A DNA stretch of 64,000 nt from Hydractinia symbiolongicarpus (taxonomy: Eukaryota > Cnidaria > Hydrozoa > Anthoathecata > Hydractiniidae). The translations under genes were made by a program, and so were the position numbers. Location of the stretch: assembly GCF_029227915.1 (NCBI RefSeq), contig NC_079885.1, positions 2,852,001 to 2,916,000 of the forward strand. The letters run 5' to 3'. The notes below the pieces were generated by a model. That model had not been told where the DNA came from and searched no databases. It saw only the letters and a program-made list of their open reading frames with translations. Below are positions 1 to 12,392 of this stretch, in pieces. Within the stretch, counting starts at the first letter, position 1; the number at the start of each line of letters is the position of its first letter.

Positions 1-1119
1 AAAACATTTTTGAAAACTAAAAGTCTCATGCGTTTTAGTGGTGAAAAAATAATATAAAAAATCGTTCAGGAAATGAGTTTACTCCCTGGTTACTTTCTTT
101 GTATAATTTTGACTATACGGGCCAAGCCCGGGATTAACGGGAAATGGCGAGTTTTCGTTTGCCGGCGATCAAACTTCTTTTATTTAGTGTCTCATCAAAA
201 ATGAAAACAATTTTGAAAACTACAAGTCTCATGCGTTTTAGTGGTGAAAAGATAATTTAAAAAATCGTTTTGAAAATGAGTAAACTCACAGGGTACTTTC
301 TTTGTATACATTCGACTATACGGCCCAAGCCCGGGATTTACCGGAAATCGCGGGTTTTTGTTTGCCGGCGATTAAACCACTTTCATTAAGCGTCTCATCA
401 AAAATGAAAACATTTTTAAAAACTACAAGTCTCATGGGCTTTAGTGGTGAAATAATAATTTAAAAAATCGTTCGGGAAATGAGTTTACACCCTGGGTACT
501 TTCTTTGTATACTTTTGACTATACGGGCCGAGTCCGGGATTTACGGGAAATCGCAAGTTTTCGTTTGCCGGCGATTAAACTTCTTTTATTCAGCGTCTCA
601 TCAAAAATGAAAACAATTTTGAAAACTACAAGTCTCATGCGTTTTAGTGGTGAAAAGATAATTTAAAAAATCGTTTTGAAAATGAGTTAACTCACAGGGT
701 ACTTTCTTTGTATACATTCGACTATACGGCCCAAGCCCGGGATTTACCGGAAATCGCGGGTTTTCGTTTGCCGGCGATTAAACCACTTTCATTAAGCGTC
801 TCATCAAAAATGAAAACATTTTTAAAAACTACAAGTCTCATGGGCTTTAGTGGTGAAATAATAATTTAAAAAAGCGTTTGGGAAATGAGTTTACACCCTG
901 GGTACTTTCTTTGTATACTTTTGACTATACGGGCCGAGTCCGGGATTTACGGGAAATCGCAAGTTTTCGTTTGCCGGCAATTAAACTTCTTTTATTCAGC
1001 GTCTCATCAAAAATGAAAACAAGTTTGGAAACTACAAGTCTCATGCGTTTTAGTGGTGAAAAAATAATCTAAAAAATCGTTCGGGAAATGAGTTTACTCC
1101 CTGGATACTTTCTTTGTAT
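1..1119 (+). repeat. Left segment with 406-bp dimer repeat
   Basis: Begins inside a monomer, so the array continues to the left. The monomer at about 60-262 is a GTATAATTTTGAC / GATCAAAC subtype resembling the series at 33-42 kb. Bases 261-666 and 667-1,072 form a two-monomer tandem repeat: a TTTTGAAAATGAG / CCACTTTCATTAAG monomer ending CATGGGCTTTAG, then a CCGAGTCC / AAATCGCAAG monomer. There are no 96- or 76-bp units here. Confidence 0.85.
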
Positions 1120-4100
1120 ACTTTTGACTATACGGACCAAGCCCGGGATTTACGGTTAATCGCGGGTTTTCGTTTGAAGGCGATTAAACTTCTTTTATTC
1201 AGCGTCTCATCAAAAATGAAAACATTTTTAAAAACTACAAGTCTTATGCGTTTTAGTGGTGAAAAAATAATTTAAAAAATCGTTCGGGAAATCAGTTTAC
1301 TCCTTGGGTACTTTCTTTATATACATTCAACTATACGGGCCAAGCCCGGGATTTACCGGAAATCGGGAGTTTTCGTTTGCCGGCGATTAAACCACTTTCA
1401 TTAAGCGTCTCATCAAAAATGAAAACATTTTTAAAAACTACAAGTCTCATGGACTTTAGTGGTGAAATAATAATTTAAAAAATCGTTCGGGAAATCAGTT
1501 TACTTCTTGGGTACTTTCTTTATATACATTCAACTATACGGGCCAAGCCCGGGATTTACGGGAAATCGCGAGTTTTCGTTTGCCGGCGATTAAACTTATT
1601 TTATTCAGCGTCTTATCAAAAATGAAAACATTTTTGAAAACTACAAGTCTTATGCGTTTTAGTGGTGAAAAAATAATTTAAAAAATCGTTCTGGAAATGA
1701 GTTTACTCACAGGGTACTTTCTTTGTATATATTCGACTATACGGGCCAAGCCCAGGATTTACGGGAAATCGCGGGTTTTCGTTTGCCGGCGATTACACCT
1801 CTTTCATTAAGCGTCTCATCAAAAATGAAAACATTTTTGAAAACTACAATTCTCATGCATTTCAGTGGTGAAAAAAAAATTTAAAAAATCATGCGGGAAA
1901 TGAGTTTACTCCCTGGGTACTTTCTTTGTATACATTCGACTACACGGGCCAAGCCCGGCATTTACGGAAAATCGCGGGTTTTCGTTTGCAGGCGATTAAA
2001 CTTCTTTTATTCAGCGTCCCATCAAAAATGAAAACATTTTTGAAAACTACAATTCTCATGCGTTTTAGTGGTGAAAAAATAATGCCGGCGATTAAACTTC
2101 TTTTATTCAGCGTCTCATCAAAAATGAAAACATTTTTGAAAACTACAAGTCTTATGCGTTTTAGTGTTGAAAAAATAATTTAAAAAATCGTTCTGGAAAT
2201 GAGTTTACTCACAGGATACTACAAGTGTCATGCAATTTAGTGGTGAAAAGATAATTTAAAAAATCGTTCTGGAAATGAGTTTACTCACAGGGTACTTTCT
2301 TTGTATACATTCGACTACACGGGCCAAGCCCGGGATTTAGGGGAAGTCGCTGGTTTTCGTTTGCCGGCGATTAAACCTCTTTCATTAAGCGTCTCATCAA
2401 AAATGAAAACATTTTTGAAAACTACAAGTCTCGTGCGTTTTAGTGGTGAAAATATAATTTAAAAAATCACTCGGGAAATTAGTTTACTCCCTGGGTACTT
2501 TCTTTGTATACTTTTGACTATACGGGCCGAGCCCGGGATTTACGGGAAATCGCGTGATTTTGTTTGCCGGCGATTAAACTTCTTTTATTCAGCGTCCCAT
2601 CAAAAATGAAAACATTTTTGAAAAGTAAAAGTCTCATGCGTTTTAGTGGTGAAAAAATAATATAAAAAATCGTTTAGAAAATGAGTTAACTCACAGGGTA
2701 CTTTCTTTGTATACATTCGACTATACGGCCCAAGCCGGGATTTACCGGAAATCGCGGGTTTTCGTTTGCCGGCGATTAAACCACTTTCATTAAGCGTCTC
2801 ATCAAAAATGAAAACATTTCTGAAAACTACAAGTCTCATGCGTTTTAGTGGTGAAAAAATAATTTAAAAAATCGTTCGGGAATTGAGTTTACTCCCTGGG
2901 TACTTTCTTTGTATACTTTTGACTATACGGGCCGAGTCCGGGATTTACGGGAAGTCGCGGGTTTTCGTTTGCCGGCGAATAAACTTCTTTTATACAGCGT
3001 CTCATCAAAAATGAAAACATTTTTGAAAACTACAAGTCTCATGGGTTTTAGTGGTGAAATAATAATTTAAAAAATCGTTCGGGAAATGAGTTTACACCCT
3101 GGGTACTTTCTTTGTATACTTTTGACTATTCGGGCCGATTCCGGGATTTACGGGAAATAGCAGGTTTTCGTTTGCCGGCGAATAAACTTCTTTTATTCAG
3201 CGTCTCATCAAAAATGAAAACATTTTTGAAAACTACAAGTCTCATTCGTTCTAGTGGTGCAGAAATAATTTGAAAAATCGTTCGGGAAATCAGTTTACTC
3301 CTTGGGTACTTTCTTTATATACATTCAACTATACGGGCCAAGCCCGGGATTTACGGGAAATCGCGGGTTTTCGTTTGCCGGCGATTAAACTTCTTTTATT
3401 CAGCGTCTCATCAAAAATGAAAACAAGTTTGAAAACTACAAGTCTCATGCGTTTTAGTGGTGAAAAAATAATCTAAAACATCGTTCGGGAAATGAGTTTA
3501 CTCCCTGGATACTTTCTTTGTATACGTTTGACTATACGGGCCAAGCCCGAAATTTACGGTTAATCGCGGGTTTTCGTTTGCCGGCGATTAAACTTCTTTT
3601 ATTCAGCGTCTCATCAAAAATGAAAACATTTGTGAAAACTACAAGTCTTATGTGTTTTAGTGGTGAAAAAATAATTTAAAAAATCGTTCGGGAAATCAGT
3701 TTACTCCTTGGGTACTTTCTTTATATACATTCAACTATACGGGCCAAGCCCGGGATTTACGGGAAATCGCGGGTTTTCGTTTGCCGGCGATTAAACTTCT
3801 TTTATTCAGCGTCTCATCAAAAATGAAAACATTCTTGAAAACTACAAGTCTTATGCGTTTTAGTGGTGAAAAAATAATTTAAAAAATCGTTCTGGAAATG
3901 AGTTTACTCACAGGGTACTTTCTTTGTATACATTCGACTGTACGGGCCAAGCCCAGGATTTACGGGAAATCGCGGGTTTTCGTTTGCCGGCGATTAAACC
4001 TCTCTCATTAAGCGTCTCATCAAAAATGAAAACATTTTTGAAAACTACAAGTCTCATGCATTTTAGTGGTGAAAAAAATTTAAAAAATCATTCGGGAAAT

Positions 4101-4955
4101 GAGTTTACTCCCTGGGTACTTTCTTTGTATACATTCGACTACACGGGCCAAGCCCGGCATTTACGGAAAATCGCGGGTTTTCGTTTGCCGGCGATTAAAC
4201 TTCTTTTATTCAGCGTCCCATCAAAAATGAAAACATTTTTGAAAACTACAAGTCTCATGGGCTTTAGTGGTGAAATAATAATTTAAAAAATCGTTCGGGA
4301 AATGAGTTTACACCCTGGGTACTTTCTTTGTATACTTTTGACTATACGGGCCGATTCCGGGATTTATGGGAAATCGCAGGTTTTCGTTTGCCGGCGAATA
4401 AACTTCTTTTATTCAGCGTCTCATCAAAAATGAAAACATTTTTGAAAACTACAAGTCTCATTCGTTCTAGTGGTGCAGAAATAATTTGAAAAATCGTTCG
4501 GGAAATCAGTTTACTCCTTGGGTACTTTCTTTATATACATTCAACTATACGGGCCAAGCCCGGGATTTACGGGAAATCGCGGGTTTTCGTTTGCCGGCGA
4601 TTAAACTTCTTTTATTCTGCGTCTCATCAAAAATGAAAACATTTGTGAAAACTACAAGTCTTATGTGTTTTAGTGGTGAAAAAATAATTTAAAAAATCGT
4701 CAGGGAAATCAGTTTACTCCTTGGGTACTTTCTTTATATACATTCAACTATACGGGCCAAGCCCGGGATTTACGGGAAATCGCGGGTTTTCGTTTCCCGG
4801 CGATTAAACTTCTTTTATTCAGCGTCTCATCAAATATGAAAACATTTTTGAAAACTACAAGTCTCATCCGATTTAGTGGTGAAAAGATAATTTAAAAAAT
4901 CGTTCTGGAAATGAGTTTACTCACAGGGTACTTTCTTTGTATACATTCGACTACA
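1120..4955 (+). repeat. Higher-order repeat family I, copy 1
   Basis: Aligns to copy 2 at +4,025 up to the 96-bp junction at 2,084, then at +3,949. The difference of 76 is the 76-bp unit at 2,187-2,262, which copy 2 lacks. Contains the distinctive subtype ending TCGTTCTAGTGGTGCAGAAATAATTTG (near 3,245 and 4,472). Bases 3,270-4,955 align to copy 3 at +7,183, including the rare CGTTTCCCGGCG monomer at about 4,794. Confidence 0.85.
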
Positions 4956-5144
4956 CGGGCGAAGCCCAGGATTTACGGGAAATCGCGGGTTTTCGTTTGC
5001 CGGCGATTAAACCTCTCTCATTAAGCGTCTCATCAAAAATGAAAACATTTTTGAAAACTACAAGTCTCATGCATTTTAGTGGTGAAAAAAAATTTAAAAA
5101 ATCATTTGGGAAATGAGTTTACTCCCTGGGTACTTTCTTTGTAT
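4956..5144 (+). repeat. Satellite linker between family I copies
   Basis: Ordinary monomer sequence of the CCCAGGATTTACGGG / CCTCTCTCATTAAG subtype, ending in a GAAAAAAAATTT A-tract variant. A close counterpart lies at about 21,210-21,360, within the 7,961-bp unit. Confidence 0.7.
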
Positions 5145-8075
5145 ACTTTTGACTATACGGACCAAGCCCGGGATTTACGGTTAATCGCGGGTTTTCGTTT
5201 GACGGCGATTAAACTTCTTTTATTCAGCGTCTTATCAAAAATGAAAACATTTTTGAAAACTACAAGTCTTATGCGTTTTAGTGGTGAAAAAATAATTTAA
5301 AAAATCGTTCGGGAAATCAGTTTACTCCTTGGGTACTTTCTTTATATACATTCAACTATACGGGCCAAGCCCGGGATTTACGGGAAATCGCGAGTTTTCG
5401 TTTGCTGGCGATTAAACCACTTTCATTAAGCGTCTCATCAAAAATGAAAACATTTTTAAAAACTACAAGTCTCATGGGCTTTAGTGGTGAAATAATAATT
5501 TAAAAAATCGTTCGGGAAATCAGTTTACTCCTTGGGTACTTTCTTTATATACATTCAACTATACGGGCCAAGCCCGGGATTTACGGGAAATCGCGAGTTT
5601 TCGTTTGCCGGCGATTAAACTTCTTTTATTCAGCGTCTCATCAAAAATGAAAACATTTTTGAAAACTACAAGTCTTATGCGTTTTAGTGGTGAAAAAATA
5701 ATTTAAAAAATCGTTCTGGAAATGAGTTTACTCACAGGGTACTTTCTTTGTATATATTCGACTATACGGGCCAAGCCCAGGATTTACGGGAAATCGCGGG
5801 TTTTCGTTTGCCGGCGATTAAACCTCTTTCATTAAGCGTCTCATCAAAAATGAAAACATTTTTGAAAACTACAATTCTCATGCATTTCAGTGGTGAAAAA
5901 AAAATTTAAAAAATCATGCGGGAAATGAGTTTACTCCCTGGGTACTTTCTTTGTATACATTCGACTACACGGGCCAAGCCCGGCATTTACGGAAAATCGC
6001 GGGTTTTCGTTTGCCGGCGATTAAACTTCTTTTATTCAGCGTCCCATCAAAAATGAAAACATTTTTGAAAACTACAATTCTCATGCGTTTTAGTGGTAAA
6101 AAAATAATGCCGGCGATTAAACTTCTTTTATTCAGCGTCTCATCAAAAATGAAAACATTTTTGAAAACTACAAGTCTTATGCGTTTTAGTGTTGAAAAAA
6201 TAATTTAAAAAATCGTTCTGGAAATGAGTTTACTCACAGGGTACTTTCTTTGTATACATTCGACTACACGGGCCAAGCCCGGGATTTAGGGGAAGTCGCT
6301 GGTTTTCGTTTGCCGGCGATTAAACCTCTTTCATTAAGCGTCTCATCAAAAATGAAAACATTTTTGAAAACTACAAGTCTCGTGCGTTTTAGTGGTGAAA
6401 ATATAATTTAAAAAATCACTCGGAAAATTAGTTTACTCCCTGGGTACTTTCTTTGTATACTTTTGACTATACGGGCCGAGTCCGGGATTTACGGGAAATC
6501 GCGTGATTTTGTTTGCCGGCGATTAAACTTCTTTTATTCAGCGTCCCATCAAAAATGAAAACATTTTTGAAAAGTAAAAGTCTCATGCGTTTTAGTGGTG
6601 AAAAAATAATATAAAAAATCGTTCAGAAAATGAGTTAACTCACAGGGTACTTTCTTTGTATACATTCGACTATACGGCGCAAGCCCGGGATTTACCGGAA
6701 ATCGCGGGTTTTCGTTTGCCGGCGATTAAACCACTTTCATTAAGCGTCTCATCAAAAATGAAAACATTTCTGAAAACTACAAGTCTCATGCGTTTTAGTG
6801 GTGAAAAAATAATTTAAAAAATCGTTCGGGAATTGAGTTTACTCCCTGGGTACTTTCTTTGTATACTTTTGACTATACGGGCCGAGTCCGGGATTTACGG
6901 GAAGTCGCGGGTTTTCGTTTGCCGGCGAATAAACTTCTTTTATACAGCGTCTCATCAAAAATGAAAACTTTTTGAAAACTACAAGTCTCATGGGCTTTAG
7001 TGGTGAAATAATAATTTAAAAAATCGTTCGGGAAATGAGTTTACACCCTGGTTACTTTCTTTGTATACTTTTGACTATACGGGCCGATTCCGGGATTTAC
7101 GGGAAATAGCAGGTTTTCGTTTGCCGGCGAATAAACTTCTTTTATTCAGCGTCTCATCAAAAATGAAAATATTTTTGAAAACTACAAGTCTCATTCGTTC
7201 TAGTGGTGCAGAAATAATTTGAAAAATCGTTCGGGAAATCAGTTTACTCCTTGGGTACTTTCTTTATATACATTCAACTATACGGGCCAAGCCCGGGATT
7301 TACGGGAAATCGCGGGTTTTCTTTTGCCAGCGATTAAACTTCTTTTATTCAGCGTCTCATCAAAAATGAAAACAAGTTTGAAAACTACAAGTCTCATGCG
7401 TTTTAGTGGTGAAAAAATAATCTAAAACATCGTTCGGGAAATGAGTTTACTCCCTGGATACTTTCTTTGTATACTTTTGACTATACGGGCCAAGCCCGAA
7501 ATTTACGGTTAATCGCGGGTTTTCGTTTGCCGGCGATTAAACTTCTTTTATTCAGCGTCTCATCAAAAATGAAAACATTTGTGAAAACTACAAGTCTTAT
7601 GTGTTTTAGTGGTGAAAAAATAATTTAAAAAATCGTTCGGGAAATCAGTTTACTCCTTGGGTACTTTCTTTATATACATTCAACTATACGGGCCAAGCCC
7701 GGGATTTACGGGAAATCGCGGGTTTTCGTTTGCCGGCGATTAAACTTCTTTTATTCAGCGTCTCATCAAAAATGAAAACATTCTTGAAAACTACAAGTCT
7801 TATGCGTTTTAGTGGTGAAAAAATAATTTAAAAAATCGTTCTGGAAATGAGTTTACTCACAGGGTACTTTCTTTGTATACATTCGACTGTACGGGCCAAG
7901 CCCAGGATTTACGGGAAATCGCGGGTTTTCGTTTGCCGGCGATTAAACCTCTCTCATTAAGCGTCTCATCAAAAATGAAAACATTTTTGAAAACTACAAG
8001 TCTCATGCATTTTAGTGGTGAAAAAAATTTAAAAAATCATTCGGGAAATGAGTTTACTCCCTGGGTACTTTCTTT
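5145..8075 (+). repeat. Higher-order repeat family I, copy 2
   Basis: Aligns to copy 1 (see that entry) and to copy 3 at +3,234 from about 5,735 onward. Has the 96-bp junction at 6,109 but no 76-bp unit. A one-base loss (GAAAACTTTTTG near 6,965) is shared with copy 3 at about 10,200 but not copy 1, so copies 2 and 3 are the more recent pair. Confidence 0.85.
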
Positions 8076-9411
8076 GTATATATTCGACTATACGGGCCAA
8101 GCCCAGGATTTACGGGAAATCGCGGGTTTTCGTTTGCCGGCGATTAAACCTCTTTCATTAAGCGTCTCATCAAAAATGAAAACATTTTTGAAAACTACAA
8201 TTCTTATGCATTTCAGTGGTGAAAAAAAAAAATTAAAAAATCATGCGGGAAATGAGTTTACTCCCTGGGTACTTTCTTTGTATACATTCGACTACACGGG
8301 CCAAGCCCGGCATTTACGGAAAATCGCGGGTTTTCGTTTGCCGGCGATTAAACTTCTTTTATTGAGCGTCCCATCAAAAATGAAAACATTTTTGAAAACT
8401 ACAATTCTCATGCGTTTTAGTGGTGAAAAAATAATGCCGGCGATTAAACTTCTTTTATTCAGCGTCTCATCAAAAATGAAAACATTTTTGAAAACTACAA
8501 GTCTTATGTGTTTTAGTGGTGAAAAAATAATTTAAAAAATCGTTCGGGAAATCAGTTTACTCCTTGGGTACTTTCTTTATATACATTCAACTATACGGGC
8601 CAAGCCCGGGATTTACGGGAAATCGCGGGTTTTCGTTTGCCGGCGATTAAACTTCTTTTATTCAGCGTCTCATCAAAAATGAAAACATTCTTGAAAACTA
8701 CAAGTCTTATGCGTTTTAGTGGTGAAAAAATAATTTAAAAAATCGTTCTGGAAATGAGTTTACTCACAGGGTACTTTCTTTGTATACATTCGACTGTACG
8801 GGCCAAGCCCAGGATTTACGGGAAATCGCGGGTTTTCGTTTGCCGGCGATTAAACCTCTCTCATTAAGCGTCTCATCAAAAATGAAAACATTTTTGAAAA
8901 CTACAAGTCTCATGCATTTTAGTGGTGAAAAAAATTTAAAAAATCATTCGGGAAATGAGTTTACTCCCTGGGTACTTTCTTTGTATATATTCGACTATAC
9001 GGGCCAAGCCCAGGATTTACGGGAAATCGCGGGTTTTCGTTTGCCGGCGATTAAACCTCTTTCATTAAGCGTCTCATCAAAAATGAAAACATTTTTGAAA
9101 ACTACAATTCTCATGCATTTCAGTGGTGAAAAAAAAAAATTAAAAAATCATGCGGGAAATGAGTTTACTCCCTGGGTACTTTCTTTGTATACATTCGACT
9201 ACACGGGCCAAGCCCGGCATTTACGGAAAATCGCGGGTTTTCGTTTGCCGGCGATTAAACTTCTTTTATTCAGCGTCCCATCAAAAATGAAAACATTTTT
9301 GAAAACTACAATTCTCATGCGTTTTAGTGGTGAAAAAATAATGCCGGCGATTAAACTTCTTTTATTCAGCGTCTCATCAAAAATGAAAACATTTTTGAAA
9401 ACTACAAGTCT
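7598..9411 (+). repeat. 907-bp tandem duplication
   Basis: Bases 7,598-8,504 are repeated as 8,505-9,411 with almost no differences seen. Each half has one 96-bp unit (junctions 8,436 and 9,343), consistent with four full monomers plus one 96-bp unit. Both halves carry a 201-bp monomer (A7 before TTT) and a 204-bp monomer (A11 before TT). These keep one frame open and create 220-codon open frames at 7,873-8,535 and 8,780-9,442, which I regard as non-genic. Confidence 0.88.
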
Positions 9412-12138
9412 TATGCGTTTTAGTGTTGAAAAAATAATTTAAAAAATCGTTCTGGAAATGAGTTTACTCACAGGGTACTTTCTTTGTATACATTCGACTA
9501 CACGGGCCAAGCCCGGGATTTAGGGGAAGTCGCTGGTTTTCGTTTGCCGGCGATTAAACCTCTTTCATTAAGCGTCTCATCAAAAATGAAAACATTTTTG
9601 AAAACTACAAGTCTCGTTCGTTTTAGTGGTGAAAATATAATTTAAAAAATCACTCGGGAAATTAGTTTACTCCCTGGGTACTTTCTTTGTATACTTTTGA
9701 CTATACGGGCCGAGTCCGGGATTTACGGGAAATCGCGTGATTTTGTTTGCCGGCGATTAAACTTCTTTTATTCAGCGTCCCATCAAAAATGAAAACATTT
9801 TTGAAAAGTAAAAGTCTCATGCGTTTTAGTGGTGAAAAAATAATATAAAAAATCGTTCAGAAAATGAGTTAACTCACAGGGTACTTTCTTTGTATACATT
9901 CGACTATACGGCGCAAGCCCGGGATTTACCGGAAATCGCGGGTTTTCGTTTGCCGGCGATTAAACCACTTTCATTAAGCGTCTCATCAAAAATGAAAACA
10001 TTTCTGAAAACTACAAGTCTCATGCGTTTTAGTGGTGAAAAAATAATTTAAAAAATCGTTCGGGAATTGAGTTTACTCCCTGGGTACTTTCTTTGTATAC
10101 TTTTGACTATACGGGCCGAGTCCGGGATTTACGGGAAGTCGCGGGTTTTCGTTTGCCGGCGAATAAACTTCTTTTATACAGCGTCTCATCAAAAATGAAA
10201 ACTTTTTGAAAACTACAAGTCTCATGGGCTTTAGTGGTGAAATAATAATTTAAAAAATCGTTCGGGAAATGAGTTTACACCCTGGTTACTTTCTTTGTAT
10301 ACTTTTGACTATACGGGCCGATTCCGGGATTTACGGGAAATAGCAGGTTTTCGTTTGCCGGCAAATAAACTTCTTTTATTCAGCGTCTCATCAAAAATGA
10401 AAACATTTTTGAAAACTACAAGTCTCATTCGTTCTAGTGGTGCAGAAATAATTTGAAAAATCGTTCGGGAAATCAGTTTACTCCTTGGGTACTTTCTTTA
10501 TATACATTCAACTATACGGGCCAAGCCCGGGATTTACGGGAAATCGCGGGTTTTCGTTTGCCAGCGATTAAACTTCTTTTATTCAGCGTCTCATCAAAAA
10601 TGAAAACAAGTTTGAAAACTACAAGTCTCATGCGTTTTAGTGTTGAAAAAATAATCTAAAACATCGTTCGGGAAATGAGTTTACTCCCTGGATACTTTCT
10701 TTGTATACTTTTGACTATACGGGCCAAGCCCGAAATTTACGGTTAATCGCGGGTTTTCGTTTGCCGGCGATTAAACTTCTTTTATTCAGCGTCTCATCAA
10801 AAATGAAAACATTTGTGAAAACTACAAGTCTTATGTGTTTTAGTGGTGAAAAAATAATTTAAAAAATCGTTCGGGAAATCAGTTTACTCCTTGGGTACTT
10901 TCTTTATATACATTCAACTATACGGGCCAAGCCCGGGATTTACGGGAAATCGCGGGTTTTCGTTTGCCGGCGATTAAACTTCTTTTATTCAGCGTCTCAT
11001 CAAAAATGAAAACATTCTTGAAAACTACAAGTCTTATGCGTTTTAGTGGTGAAAAAATAATTTAAAAAATCGTTCTGGAAATGAGTCTACTCACAGGGTA
11101 CTTTCTTTGTATACATTCTACTGTACGGGCCAAGCCCAGGATTTACGGGAAATCGCGGGTTTTCGTTTGCCGGCGATTAAACCTCTCTCATTAAGCGTCT
11201 CATCAAAAATGAAAACATTTTTGAAAACTACAAGTCTCATGCATTTTAGTGGTGAAAAAAATTTAAAAAATCATTCGGGAAATGAGTTTACTCCCTGGGT
11301 ACTTTCTTTGTATACATTCGACTACACGGGCCAAGCCCGGCATTTACGGAAAATCGCGGGTTTTCGTTTGCCGGCGATTAAACTTCTTTTATTCAGCGTC
11401 CCATCAAAAATGAAAACATTTTTGAAAACTACAAGTCTCATGGGCTTTAGTGGTGAAATAATAATTTAAAAAATCGTTCGGGAAATGAGTTTACACCCTG
11501 GGTACTTTCTTTGTATACTTTTGACTATACGGGCCGATTCCGGGATTTACGGGAAATCGCAGGTTTTCGTTTGCCGGCGAATAAACTTCTTTTATTCAGC
11601 GTCTCATCAAAAATGAAAACATTTTTGAAAACTACAAGTCTCATTCGTTCTAGTGGTGCAGAAATAATTTGAAAAATCGTTGGGGAAATCAGTTAACTCC
11701 TTGGGTACTTTCTTTATATACATTCAACTATACGGGCCAAGCCCGGGATTTACGGGAAATCGCGGGTTTTCGTTTGCCGGCGATTAAACTTCTTTTGTTC
11801 TGCGTCTCATCAAAAATGAAAACATTTGTGAAAACTACAAGTCTTATGTGTTTTAGTGGTGAAAAAATAATTTAAAAAATCGTTCGGGAAATCAGTTTAC
11901 TCCTTGGGTACTTTCTTTATATACATTCAACTATACGGGCCAAGCCCGGGATTTACGGGAAATCGCGGGTTTTCGTTTCCCGGCGATTAAACTTCTTTTA
12001 TTCAGCGTCTCATCAAATATGAAAACATTTTTGAAAACTACAAGTCTCATGCGATTAAGTGGTGAAAAGATAATTTAAAAAATCGTTCTGGAAATGAGTT
12101 TACTCACAGGGTACTTTCTTTGTATACATTCGACTACA
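8975..12138 (+). repeat. Higher-order repeat family I, copy 3
   Basis: Aligns to copy 2 at +3,234 up to about 11,309, then follows copy 1 at +7,183 (11,107-12,138 against 3,924-4,955). It is therefore either a mosaic of the two earlier copies, or copy 2 was altered by its internal 907-bp duplication. The rare CGTTTCCCGGCG monomer appears at about 11,976. Confidence 0.83.
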
Positions 12139-12298
12139 CGGGCCAAGCCCGGGATTTAGGGGAAATCGCTGGTTTTCGTTTGCCGGCGATTAAACCTCTT
12201 TCATTAACCGTCTCATCAAAAATGAAAACATTTTTGAAAACTACAAGTCTCGTGCGTTTTAGTGGTGAAAATATAATTTAAAAAATCGCTCGGGAAAT

Positions 12299-12308
12299 GA
12301 GTTTACTC
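12299..12308. repeat. GAGT-TT-ACTC dyad near monomer start
   Basis: GAGT and ACTC are reverse complements around TT. In subtypes reading TGAGTTAACTCA (for example near 9,865 and 13,204) it becomes a 12-bp perfect palindrome containing GTTAAC. In the TATATAC subtype the left arm is broken (CAGTTTACTCC). It may be a protein-binding dyad or only a by-product of monomer sequence. Confidence 0.6.
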
Positions 12309-12342
12309 CCTGGGTACTTTCTTTGTATACTTTTGACTATAC

Positions 12343-12375
12343 GGGCCGAGTCCGGGATTTACGGGAAATCGCGGG
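12343..12375 (+). other. Relaxed G-quadruplex motif with helically spaced CGGG
   Basis: Four GGG runs are separated by 8, 6 and 7 bases (33 nt in total). CGGG starts at 12,342, 12,353, 12,362 and 12,372, spacings of 11, 9 and 10 bp, so the copies sit on roughly one face of the helix. The first loop of 8 fails the strict 1-7 rule but passes relaxed definitions. Some subtypes lose a run: AAATCGCAGG and AAATCGCTGG lose the fourth, and ACGGTTAATCG loses the third. In CCAAGCCC subtypes a hairpin, CGGGC-CAA-GCCCG (for example 3,334-3,346), overlaps and would compete with this fold. Confidence 0.6.
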
Positions 12376-12377
12376 TT

Positions 12378-12392
12378 TTCGTTTGCCGGCGA
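12378..12392. other. Conserved GCCGGC box in monomer
   Basis: TTCGTTTGCCGGCG is among the best-kept segments of the monomer across subtypes. Rare variants read TTGAAGGCG (1,172), TTGACGGCG (5,200), TTTCCCGGCG (4,796; 11,978) or TTGCTGGCG (5,402). The 96-bp units begin exactly at GCCGGC. It shows only partial likeness to the CENP-B box pattern and I do not call it one. Confidence 0.5.

Noticed and set aside
1984-2180. Monomer as an ancient dimer of two about 100-bp halves (suggested by the 96-bp unit)
   Set aside because: The left and right halves show no convincing similarity by eye beyond CGGGAAAT. The 96-bp unit is explained by a deletion.
2187-2262. 76-bp unit as an independent small repeat or mobile element
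   Set aside because: It is a monomer with 127 bp deleted at a TAC microhomology, with no terminal inverted repeats or target duplications of its own.
7873-8535. 220-codon open frame (and its twin at 8,780-9,442) as a protein gene
   Set aside because: It is a translation of three satellite monomers plus a 96-bp unit. It repeats the same MYTF..SGEK segment, exists only where A-tract length variants keep the frame, and has no relation to a known fold.
12326-12331. Bacterial promoter or origin signals from the AT-rich A-tracts and GTATAC
   Set aside because: Nothing gene-like lies downstream, and the motifs recur at every monomer. The array type is eukaryotic.
12343-12375. Telomeric or subtelomeric simple repeat from the GGG runs
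   Set aside because: Spacers between the runs are 6-8 mixed bases and do not form a telomere-like unit. No terminal repeat tract is in the window.
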